Of a DNA stretch of 64,000 nucleotides, positions 37,640 to 44,689 are shown piece by piece. Position 1 is the first letter of the stretch. Each line of letters opens with the position of its first letter. Below the pieces are notes generated by a model. The model saw only the letters and a program-made list of their open reading frames with translations, ran no database searches and was not told the origin of the DNA. The position numbers and the translations under genes are program-made. Source of the DNA: Lentibacter algarum (GTDB lineage: Bacteria; Pseudomonadota; Alphaproteobacteria; Rhodobacterales; Rhodobacteraceae); contig NZ_CP158687.1 in NCBI RefSeq assembly GCF_040580765.1, positions 1,984,001-2,048,000 on the forward strand, given 5' to 3'.

Positions 37640-37745
37640 CTGCCTGAACCCATCCCCCGAGCTGCCGCTTGCTGGATGGTTTTGTTTGTCAAAAACTCTG
37701 GCCTGTCGGGGCGGCTCTTGCGGCCCCCAGCATCGTTTTTGACCT
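37640..37745 (+). ncRNA. Structured leader upstream of carD
   Basis: Two successive hairpins. The first pairs CCATCC with GGATGG (37650-37679). The second has a perfect 9-base outer stem GTCAAAAAC (37688-37696) with GTTTTTGAC (37735-37743), plus an inner GGGGC/GCCCC stem. It lies 37 bases before the carD start, between fdxA and carD. It could be a cis-regulatory leader, an fdxA terminator (no T-run after the inner stem) or a separate small RNA. No known RNA family is recognised. Confidence 0.45.
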
Positions 37746-37781
37746 ACTCACAGGATTATCGGCAATGCGAGGAAAGATTGC

Positions 37782-38291
37782 ATGACCAAATCGAAGAAAC
37801 CGGACTTCCGCGCCAATGAATTCGTTGTCTACCCCGCCCACGGCGTTGGACAGATCGTATCGATCGAGAAACAAGAGGTCGCCGGCTTTGAGCTCGAGCT
37901 TTTCGTCATCTCATTTGAGAAAGACAAAATGACTCTCCGCGTCCCCACAAACAAAGCGACAGAGATCGGCATGCGTGGGCTCTCAAGCCCCGATGTGGTC
38001 AGCCACGCGATGAAGACCCTCAAAGGCAAAGCCAAAGTCAAACGTGCGATGTGGTCCCGCCGTGCGCAAGAGTATGAGCAAAAGATCAACTCGGGCGACC
38101 TGATTGCCATTGCAGAAGTCGTACGTGACTTGCATCGCTCCGATGATCAGCGCGAGCAAAGCTACTCCGAGCGCCAGCTTTATGAAGCCGCTCTCGAACG
38201 TCTCACACGCGAAGTTGGCGCCGTCGGCGGCGGTGATGAAATGGCAGCCGCCAAGCAGATCGACGACGTTCTGGTCAGCCGCGCCGCCTGA
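37782..38291 (+). CDS. carD: CarD family transcription regulator
   Basis: 169 residues. An N-terminal RNA-polymerase-binding Tudor-like domain (FVVYPAHGVGQIVSIEKQEV at about residue 16) and a C-terminal helical DNA-binding domain (WSRRAQEYEQKINSGDL, then VVRDLHRSD). CarD/CdnL binds the polymerase beta subunit and stabilises open complexes, especially at rRNA promoters. GAGGAAAG precedes the ATG and a strong terminator follows. Confidence 0.94.
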   Translation: MTKSKKPDFRANEFVVYPAHGVGQIVSIEKQEVAGFELELFVISFEKDKMTLRVPTNKATEIGMRGLSSPDVVSHAMKTLKGKAKVKRAMWSRRAQEYEQKINSGDLIAIAEVVRDLHRSDDQREQSYSERQLYEAALERLTREVGAVGGGDEMAAAKQIDDVLVSRAA

Positions 38292-38313
38292 TAAGCATAC
38301 CCGAAACAATCAA

Positions 38314-38349
38314 AAGCCCGCGCCTCTCCCAAGAGCGCGGGCTTTTTTT
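38314..38349 (+). terminator. Rho-independent terminator of carD
   Basis: GCCCGCGC/GCGCGGGC stem, 11-base loop, then a run of seven T, 25 bases past the stop codon. Confidence 0.92.
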
Positions 38350-38386
38350 ATACATATCACCAAAGCAGCAGCGGTACGTCTACTTC

Positions 38387-38440
38387 CTCTTTCCAGAAAT
38401 ATCCGTGGGGAGCGCAAGGGGGCAACGCCCCCCCCCTCGC
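38387..38440. repeat. Roseobacter intergenic repeat, copy 4
   Basis: Core CTCTTTCCAGAAATATCC then GTGGGGAG, followed by GGGGGC/GCCCCC-type hairpin sequence. It lies between the carD and bioY terminators. Confidence 0.6.
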
Positions 38441-38473
38441 ACCGGTCGGACCAGCGCATGCACCAAGCCGAAA

Positions 38474-38510
38474 CAAAAAAAGAGCGCGGTGGATTGCTCC
38501 GCCGCACTCT
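38474..38510 (-). terminator. Rho-independent terminator of bioY
   Basis: On the minus strand AGAG-GCGG-GGA pairs with TCC-CCGC-CTCT around a GCAA loop, followed by seven T. It begins about 24 bases after the bioY stop. Confidence 0.9.
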
Positions 38511-38533
38511 TAAAACTCTCTCGCTCTAATAGC

Positions 38534-39133
38534 TTAGCCGCGTGCGCGGCCGACAAGCTTCCATGCGGCAGGCAGGATCATCGCCGCCAGAACGAGCTTA
38601 ACCGCATCGCCAACAAGGAAGGGCGTGAGGCCCCATGCCAGCAGCGGCTTGTCAAAGCCATAAATCAAACCAAGGCCAACAAGGCCAGGCACATAGATCA
38701 GCGCATTACCAATGAGCATCGCACCCGCCATTTTACCCGCCGAGCGGTCCCAGCCCATACGTGCCAAAACCCCAAGCGCCAAAGTTGCCAGTACGTAACC
38801 GACAAGATAGCCGCCTGTGCTGCCCATCATATAGGCAAGGCCGTAGCTTTCAGCAGATGAACCAGCAAACACATCAAAGCCCATCACGCCAACAAGCATG
38901 TAAGTCATGATGGTCGCAAGGCCGAGGCGTGGGCCATAGGCTGCACCAAGAGCGAGCACAGCAAAAGTGCCCATTGTGATCGGCACAGGCCACATTGGCA
39001 CAGCAATCTTAGCCGAGATTGCCAGCGCCATAACTCCCGCAATCACAAGCGCAACGCGCTTGGCCGCAAGGCCCAAGCCGCTGGTCGCGCCGAATGTTTC
39101 GATCAAAACTTTATTCGTCATGGCAGTGGCCAT
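38534..39133 (-). CDS. bioY: Biotin transporter BioY
   Basis: 199 residues, six hydrophobic segments. Substrate-binding S component of the ECF biotin importer, which can work alone in some alphaproteobacteria. Typical motifs are KIAVPMWPVPITMGTFAVL (about 43) and GSTGGYLVGYVLA (about 105). No bioM/bioN genes are adjacent. I looked for the BioR operator (TTATMKATAA) upstream and did not find it. The start ATG lies eight bases after GGAGG. Confidence 0.92.
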   Translation of the reverse strand: MATAMTNKVLIETFGATSGLGLAAKRVALVIAGVMALAISAKIAVPMWPVPITMGTFAVLALGAAYGPRLGLATIMTYMLVGVMGFDVFAGSSAESYGLAYMMGSTGGYLVGYVLATLALGVLARMGWDRSAGKMAGAMLIGNALIYVPGLVGLGLIYGFDKPLLAWGLTPFLVGDAVKLVLAAMILPAAWKLVGRARG

Positions 39134-39200
39134 TCCACGTCCCTCCATTTGTTTGGGCAATTTCTGCACCAGCGAAGCATTTTTCGCAAGTCAGAACAGC

Positions 39201-39587
39201 CTACTCACGTGAATAATCCGAAATCATTTCATAATTTTTGCGAGGTCCAAGCACCTGCCAACTCACCTGCCAGCGCGGCCATGTACCAAAATCATAGACC
39301 ACATCATATTGGTCCGGATCACACCAATGCCCGGTCTCTCCTCCCAACGGCGGAACCTTGTGAAAAAACCGCCCGTCCTCAAAGTAAACACTCAAATCAG
39401 CATCCCAGCGATACCGCCGCTCCGCCTGCATCGGTGGCTGGCCTTGCACACTCAAAACGCCGCGTTCTTCATACGCGCCCCCAAGCGTCCACTCGGCCAC
39501 GCCTTCAAAACGCGCCTCGGCGCCCGTCACAGGCACAATCCGCCGCGACAGCGCCCAGCGCCCCGTAAAGTCGCTTAAAACGCGCAT
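39201..39587 (-). CDS. DUF6314 family protein
   Basis: 128 residues, no signal peptide or membrane segment; a predicted beta-rich single domain. Conserved features are FTGRWALSRRI at the N-terminus, then RRYRWDADLSVYFEDGRFFH (about residue 58), HWCDPDQYDVVYDF (about 87) and the final YEMISDYSRE. The family is conserved in Rhodobacterales with no known role; the beta-barrel pattern suggests a lipocalin-like fold (inference). Divergent from purB. Confidence 0.8.
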   Translation of the reverse strand: MRVLSDFTGRWALSRRIVPVTGAEARFEGVAEWTLGGAYEERGVLSVQGQPPMQAERRYRWDADLSVYFEDGRFFHKVPPLGGETGHWCDPDQYDVVYDFGTWPRWQVSWQVLGPRKNYEMISDYSRE

Positions 39588-39634
39588 ATCAGCTTTCTAT
39601 CTCGGGCAAAGCGTCTCATATCCCCTGTCCTGAC

Positions 39635-39663
39635 TTGAGGTTAAGCACCCCCCAGTCTATGAG
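39635..39663 (+). promoter_or_regulatory. Candidate sigma-70 promoter of purB
   Basis: TTGAGG at 39635-39640, a 17-base spacer and TATGAG at 39658-39663, 44 bases before the purB start. Consensus match only. Confidence 0.4.
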
Positions 39664-39706
39664 CAGCGCAACCCCACCTGCAACCCGCAACAGCGAAGGC
39701 ATCCTT

Positions 39707-41014
39707 ATGATCGAGCGTTACTCCCGTCCCGAAATGGTTTCTATCTGGTCCGCTGCGACCAAATTCAAAATCTGGTACGAAATCGAGGCCCACGCCTGTG
39801 ATGCCATGGCCGATTTGGGTGTAATCCCGCGCGAAAACGCCGAGGCCGTCTGGAAGGCAAAGGACGTTGAGTTTGATGTCGCCCGCATCGACGAGATCGA
39901 AGCCGTGACAAAACATGATGTCATCGCCTTTCTGACACACCTCGCCGAGCACGTCGGCTCTGATGAGGCCCGCTTCGTCCACCAAGGCATGACAAGCTCT
40001 GATGTGCTCGACACCTGCCTCAATGTGCAGCTCGTCCGCGCAGCCGATATCCTGATTGCGGATATGGAAAAGCTACTGGCCGCGCTCAAGACCCGTGCCA
40101 TGGAGCACAAAATGACAGTCCGCGTCGGCCGCAGCCATGGGATTCACGCAGAGCCCACAACAATGGGCCTCACGTTTGCACGCTTTTACGCCGAAATGGA
40201 TCGCAACTTGGCGCGCCTGCGCGCCGTGCGTGAAGACATCGCCACAGGCGCAATTTCAGGCGCGGTCGGCACATTCGCCAATATCGACCCGCGCGTCGAA
40301 GAACATGTCTGCGCCCAGCTTGGCCTCACGCCAGAGCCAATCAGCACACAAGTCATCCCACGCGATCGCCACGCCATGTTCTTCGCCGTGCTCGGGGTCA
40401 TTGCGTCAAGTATCGAAAACGTCGCCATCGAAATCCGCCACATGCAGCGCACCGAAGTCCTAGAAGGCGCGGAGTTCTTCTCAATGGGGCAAAAAGGCTC
40501 CTCAGCGATGCCACACAAGAAAAACCCAGTCCTGACCGAGAACCTCACAGGTCTCGCGCGCCTTGTGCGCATGTCAGTTATCCCAGCGATGGAAAACGTG
40601 GCCCTCTGGCATGAACGCGATATCTCGCACTCCTCCGTCGAACGCGCCATCGGTCCAGACACAACCATCACACTTGATTTCGCCCTCGCCCGCCTCACCG
40701 GCGTGATCGAAAAAATGCTGATCTTTCCTGAGAATATGCTCGACAACATGAACAAATTCCCCGGCCTAGTGATGTCCCAGCGCGTGCTGCTCGCCCTGAC
40801 CCAAGCAGGCGTGTCTCGCGAAGACGCCTACTCGATGGTCCAGCGCAACGCACTCAAAGTCTGGGAAGAACGCCTTGATTTCCAAGAGCTTCTCTTGGCC
40901 GATGATGAAGTCGTCAAAGCCCTCGGTGAGGACGGCATCAAAGCCAAGTTCGACATGGAATATCACACCAAACACGTCGATACGATCTTCCAGCGCGTGT
41001 TCGGCGAGAGCTGA
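39707..41014 (+). CDS. purB: Adenylosuccinate lyase
   Basis: 435 residues. Catalyses two fumarate-releasing steps of purine synthesis. The family signature GSSAMPHKKNP lies at about residue 262, with the catalytic SH-containing TSSDVLDT (about 94) and GRSHGIHAEPT (about 143). The ATG of MIERYSRPEM follows GAAGG and is preferred over an in-frame codon 24 residues upstream that lies inside the promoter-like sequence. Confidence 0.97.
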   Translation: MIERYSRPEMVSIWSAATKFKIWYEIEAHACDAMADLGVIPRENAEAVWKAKDVEFDVARIDEIEAVTKHDVIAFLTHLAEHVGSDEARFVHQGMTSSDVLDTCLNVQLVRAADILIADMEKLLAALKTRAMEHKMTVRVGRSHGIHAEPTTMGLTFARFYAEMDRNLARLRAVREDIATGAISGAVGTFANIDPRVEEHVCAQLGLTPEPISTQVIPRDRHAMFFAVLGVIASSIENVAIEIRHMQRTEVLEGAEFFSMGQKGSSAMPHKKNPVLTENLTGLARLVRMSVIPAMENVALWHERDISHSSVERAIGPDTTITLDFALARLTGVIEKMLIFPENMLDNMNKFPGLVMSQRVLLALTQAGVSREDAYSMVQRNALKVWEERLDFQELLLADDEVVKALGEDGIKAKFDMEYHTKHVDTIFQRVFGES

Positions 41015-41030
41015 AGCGGCTCAAAACACT

Positions 41031-41054
41031 GGGGCGCGCATCACAGCGCGCCCT
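41031..41054 (+). terminator. Hairpin after purB
   Basis: Perfect 8-base stem GGGCGCGC/GCGCGCCC with a six-base loop, 17 bases past the purB stop; it is followed by TTCCCC rather than a T-run. Confidence 0.55.
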
Positions 41055-41114
41055 TCCCCTAGGTCCGAATCTAAATTTATGCTAGCATCTCTACACCCAT
41101 AGAGAGGATACAGC

Positions 41115-41267
41115 ATGTCTAAACTCTTCCTTACCGCCGCCTTCATCCTGTCCGCGAGCTTTGCGTCTGCTGAGTGTAACCGTGGCCACGACCAAGCCAT
41201 GAGCTGCCCCCAAGGCCAAAGCTTTGACGCCCAGTCAGGCGCTTGTGTGCCACTGATCAACAGCTAA
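41115..41267 (+). CDS. Small secreted peptide with half chitin-binding motif
   Basis: 50 residues, easily missed. A clear signal peptide (FLTAAFILSASFASA) leaves a mature chain of about 31 residues with three Cys (21, 31, 44). The CPQGQSFDAQSGACVP segment resembles the second half of a peritrophin-A/CBM14 chitin-binding module. With an odd number of Cys it may dimerise or bind a partner. AGAGGAT lies before the ATG, and a strong terminator follows, supporting a real transcript. Function unknown. Confidence 0.7.
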   Translation: MSKLFLTAAFILSASFASAECNRGHDQAMSCPQGQSFDAQSGACVPLINS

Positions 41268-41324
41268 GGCGCTTAAAAACAAAACCAATTTTAGCCAAAG
41301 TTTGCACAAAACCTAGGTTTAAAT

Positions 41325-41368
41325 GCCTTTGGCCTCTGCGTCCCACGCAGGAGTCGAAAGGCTTTTTT
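41325..41368 (+). terminator. Terminator with nested hairpin
   Basis: Outer stem GCCTTT/AAAGGC, inner perfect stem CTGCGT/ACGCAG with a CCC loop, then six T. It terminates the small secreted peptide gene, 58 bases after its stop. Confidence 0.85.
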
Positions 41369-41412
41369 AGGAGCTTCGCTCTAGGGTCTTCTGAAGTCAG
41401 ATAGGAAGCCCC

Positions 41413-42492
41413 ATGTCCGCGTTGCAGCCCCACACGTCTCTCTCCTCGAGTCTTCCCTCCGCACGTGGCCCCGCGCGGCTCTCCTCCGCCCAAAAGGCGG
41501 CTATCATTGTGCGCTTCCTGCTCAAGGAAGGCGCCGATGTCCCTTTGGAGCGCCTCTCAGACGACAGTCAGCGCACTCTCACCGAAGCCATCGGTGGGAT
41601 GGGCTTTATCAACCGCGAAACTCTGGCTGACGTCCTCGCCGAGTTTGCCCGCGAAATCGAAGCCATGGGCCTTGTCTTTCCAGCTGGCCTCGCCGAGGCG
41701 CTGCACTCTCTAGAAGGTCGCATCTCGCCTCAAACAGCTGCGCGCTTGCGCAAAGAAGCGGGCGTGCGCCAGATCGGCGATCCTTGGGAGCGTATTCGCG
41801 CACTTGAACTCGACAAGCTACTTCCTCTCCTTGAGCAAGAAAGCACAGAGGTGGCCGCCGTGCTCCTGTCCAAGCTACCGGTCGCCAAAGCCGCTGAGCT
41901 TCTGGGCAAGCTTCCGGGACCCGAAGCGCGCAAAATCAGTTATGCGGTCTCCCTCACAGGTCAGGTCACGCCTGACGCCGTGGACCGGATCGGCCTCTCC
42001 CTTGCCGCACAGTTTGAACATGAGCCCCTGCGCGCTTTTGAGGATGATCCCGTGGAGCGCCTCGGCGCAATCCTCAACATCGCCAATTCCGAAATGCGTG
42101 ATAGCCTGCTTGCCGGCCTTGCGGAAGAAGACAAAGCTTTCGGGCAGCGTTTGAAAAAGGCCATCTTCACGTTCGTGCATATTCCAGCCCGTGTTGGCCC
42201 AGTCGATGTGCCGAAGCTCATCCGCGATGTCGATCCTGAGACAATGCTCATTGCCCTCGCCTTCGCTGTCAAAAGTGGTGATGAGTCCCTACACGGCACG
42301 GCCGAATTTATTTTAACCAATATTTCCAAGCGCATGGCCGAGGGGCTGCGCGAAGAAATTGCCGAGAAGGCCAGCATCAAAGCCAAAGATGGCGAGACTG
42401 CCATGAACGCGGTGATCGCAAGCATCGGCAACCTGCAAGCCGCAGGAGAACTAACTTTGATTGTCGAGGACGAGGAAGAAGACGAAGACTGA
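41413..42492 (+). CDS. Flagellar motor switch protein FliG homologue
   Basis: 359 residues, close to normal FliG length. The N-terminal domain starts QKAAIIVRFLLKEG (about residue 28). The middle domain has LLEQESTEVAAVLLSKLP (about 138) where classical FliG has EHPQ-A-IL. The C-terminal torque domain has VDPETMLIALAFAVKS and ILTNISKRMAEGLREEI (about 275-318). The Asp/Glu-rich tail is unusual. No other flagellar gene is nearby, so it is an orphan copy or the separately encoded FliG. AGGAAG precedes the ATG. Confidence 0.82.
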   Translation: MSALQPHTSLSSSLPSARGPARLSSAQKAAIIVRFLLKEGADVPLERLSDDSQRTLTEAIGGMGFINRETLADVLAEFAREIEAMGLVFPAGLAEALHSLEGRISPQTAARLRKEAGVRQIGDPWERIRALELDKLLPLLEQESTEVAAVLLSKLPVAKAAELLGKLPGPEARKISYAVSLTGQVTPDAVDRIGLSLAAQFEHEPLRAFEDDPVERLGAILNIANSEMRDSLLAGLAEEDKAFGQRLKKAIFTFVHIPARVGPVDVPKLIRDVDPETMLIALAFAVKSGDESLHGTAEFILTNISKRMAEGLREEIAEKASIKAKDGETAMNAVIASIGNLQAAGELTLIVEDEEEDED

Positions 42493-42575
42493 CCCTCATC
42501 AGACACAAGGGCATAAGCGCTTCCCCTCCCTCGACAAAGTCGTTAACCTGCGAATGAATTTTGGCAGGACAGCGC

Positions 42576-43442
42576 ATGCCCCTCTCTTCCACAACCAAGG
42601 CGATTCTGCTTATGTTGGCAGCAATCTTCTGTTTTTCGACGATGGATATGCTGGCCAAGCTGCTCTCGGGCAGAGTCGGAACCATGACAACCCTTTGGGT
42701 CCGGTATTTAGGCCAAACGCTTTTTGTCACCGCACTTATCGCCCCCAAATTTTCGCAAATCGTGCGCACGCGTTATCCCAAGCTCCAGCTCGCCCGCTCA
42801 GTCTTCCTACTTTGCGCCACAAGCTTCTTCTTCTTTGGCATTTCCAATATCGGGCTGGCCGAAGCCGCTTCCGTCATGTCCACCAACCCGATCTTCATCA
42901 CGCTTGGCGCAGCAGTTTTTCTCGGCGAGCGCTTCGGCCTCAGGCGCGCCCTCGCCATCGCGGCCGCCCTCATTGGAGCGCTTCTTGTTATTCGTCCAGG
43001 CTCTGAGGTGTTCTCGCCCTTTGCCTTGCTGCCCCTCGCAGCGGCCGTCTGTTACTCGGCCTATGCTCTGGCAACACGCTTTGTCGGACGCGATGAAAAC
43101 GCATGGACATCGCTCTTTTACACCGCCCTCTTTGGCGCTGTGGTGCTTACGCTTGCCTTACCGCAATTCTGGCAGCCTCTCGCATTGGCCGATGCACCGC
43201 TCGTTATCGGCATCACGCTCTGCGCCACGCTCGGGCAGCTCGCACTCATCCGCGCCCTGATGGAAGGCGAGGCCGCGATGCTCGCCCCCTTCTCTTACGC
43301 AGGCATCCTCTTTGCTATCTGCTATGGTTACTTTGTCTTCTCCGACAGTCCCGATCTCTTCACAGCGCTTGGCGCGCTTGTGATTGCGGCGGCTGGCATT
43401 TATGTCTGGCACCGCGAGACCTTCGGAAAAACAAAAAGCTAA
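42576..43442 (+). CDS. DMT superfamily (EamA) transporter
   Basis: 288 residues with ten hydrophobic segments in two EamA repeats; the ATTF-like opening AAIFCFSTMDMLAKLL (about residue 14) and GLAEAASVMSTNPIFITL (about 88) are typical. Cargo unknown. The start ATG is six bases after CAGGA; an in-frame TTG five codons upstream lies before that site. Seven bases separate its stop from the acyltransferase start, suggesting one transcript. Confidence 0.87.
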   Translation: MPLSSTTKAILLMLAAIFCFSTMDMLAKLLSGRVGTMTTLWVRYLGQTLFVTALIAPKFSQIVRTRYPKLQLARSVFLLCATSFFFFGISNIGLAEAASVMSTNPIFITLGAAVFLGERFGLRRALAIAAALIGALLVIRPGSEVFSPFALLPLAAAVCYSAYALATRFVGRDENAWTSLFYTALFGAVVLTLALPQFWQPLALADAPLVIGITLCATLGQLALIRALMEGEAAMLAPFSYAGILFAICYGYFVFSDSPDLFTALGALVIAAAGIYVWHRETFGKTKS

Positions 43443-43448
43443 ACACCT

Positions 43449-44333
43449 ATGCCAGCTGCCCCACTCCCCTTGCGCAAACGTGCAGGTTATTTTGTCAGCA
43501 ACCTGCTGTTTCGCGGGCTGATTGGCGCTGGCCTCTTGCTGCCCTATCACTGGCGCGTTCCTGCGATGGGTTGGGTCGTTTCGCGCGTCCTAGCACCTTT
43601 GGCCGGCTGGCGCGCCCGCGTGCGCACCAATCTCGCGCATGTCATGCCCGACCTACCTGAAGAAGAAGTCCGCCGCATCTGTCGCGCAGCTCCCGACAAT
43701 GCAGGCCGTACGCTAATTGAGATCTATTCGGGCGATTCGTTCAAAGCGCGCGCAGTGAACGCGCCCATCACAGGCCCCGGCCTCGCCGCCTTGGAAGAGG
43801 CGCGTAAAACAGGCCGCCCTGTCATTTTGGTCACAGGTCACTTTGGCAACTACGACGCCGTCCGCGCCAGCCTGATTGCGCGAGGCCACAATATGGGCGC
43901 GCTCTACCGTGCCATGCGCAACCCATACTTCAACGCGCACTACGTCCGCGCCATCTCGGCGATCGGTGAGCCAATGTTTCTTCAAGGCCCGACAGGCATG
44001 AAACAACTCGTCAAACATCTACGCGCAGGTGGGGTGCTAGGGATCCTGACCGACCTAAACAATCTTTCAGGGGAAGCTCTTGATTTCTTTGGTAAACCCG
44101 CGATGACTTCAATGATCACGGCGGAGCTTGCCCTGAAATATGACGCCGCACTTATCCCCGTTTATGCCGTGCGCCAAGACAACGGGCTCGACTTTGAAAT
44201 CATCGCACAAGCCCCGATCACGCCAACCGATGCAAAGACCATGACACAAGATGTGAACCACCAGCTGGAAGCTCTGGTGCGCGAAAATATTGGCCAATGG
44301 TTCTGGATTCATCGCCGTTGGAAGTCCAAATAG
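43449..44333 (+). CDS. LpxL/HtrB-type lysophospholipid acyltransferase
   Basis: 294 residues. Inner-membrane acyltransferase with one N-terminal hydrophobic segment and the catalytic HxxxxD motif as HFGNYD (about residue 135). The family adds secondary acyl chains to lipid A (LpxL/LpxM); some relatives act on other lipids. Further support comes from GALYRAMRNPYFNAHYVR (about 155) and LTDLNNLSGEALDFFGK (about 205). Confidence 0.88.
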   Translation: MPAAPLPLRKRAGYFVSNLLFRGLIGAGLLLPYHWRVPAMGWVVSRVLAPLAGWRARVRTNLAHVMPDLPEEEVRRICRAAPDNAGRTLIEIYSGDSFKARAVNAPITGPGLAALEEARKTGRPVILVTGHFGNYDAVRASLIARGHNMGALYRAMRNPYFNAHYVRAISAIGEPMFLQGPTGMKQLVKHLRAGGVLGILTDLNNLSGEALDFFGKPAMTSMITAELALKYDAALIPVYAVRQDNGLDFEIIAQAPITPTDAKTMTQDVNHQLEALVRENIGQWFWIHRRWKSK

Positions 44334-44689
44334 CCGCGCCTTTTTCGCACCGTTTCAGACCCCTCCGGATGGCCCTTTCGCACCACCACTTGACGTGTTG
44401 CGAAAAGAGCCCATTCGAACCTGTTGATTTTCTTGGCATTTCAGAGTTATACACAGGTCTTGACCAGTTATGACAAATTGTCACTTTTTTGCCCCAATTC
44501 ATCCTTAAGGAAGACAGGAAGAGCAGCGAAAAGTCTGCTCAACGATAATATTTGAAGGCAGAAGCTGAACATGGAAAAGAAAGAGCTGGCTCGCGCCACG
44601 CGTCTGCAAGTGTCTTGTGCACTTGTCCCCGCATGCCCAAGCACGTCCCATCTGCTCCGCGCCTCTTCCCCTCAAGGGAGGGCCGCATA
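44334..44689. other. 356-base intergenic region with operator-like dyads
   Basis: No confident gene. It contains a TTTCGCA/TGCGAAA inverted repeat (44376-44405), the 13-base dyad TGACAAATTGTCA (44471-44483) followed by a T-run, and a 39-codon ORF (44571-44690) whose stop overlaps the next gene start but whose sequence looks non-protein-like. It should carry the promoter of the downstream lipoprotein gene. Confidence 0.55.
44471..44483. promoter_or_regulatory. TGACAA-A-TTGTCA dyad, possible operator
   Basis: Perfect 6+6 inverted repeat around one base, 207 bases before the DUF2927 lipoprotein start, near a TTGACC promoter-like element. The regulator is unknown. Confidence 0.35.

Noticed and set aside
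39134..39200. BioR operator upstream of bioY
   Set aside because: No TTATMKATAA-like sequence is present.
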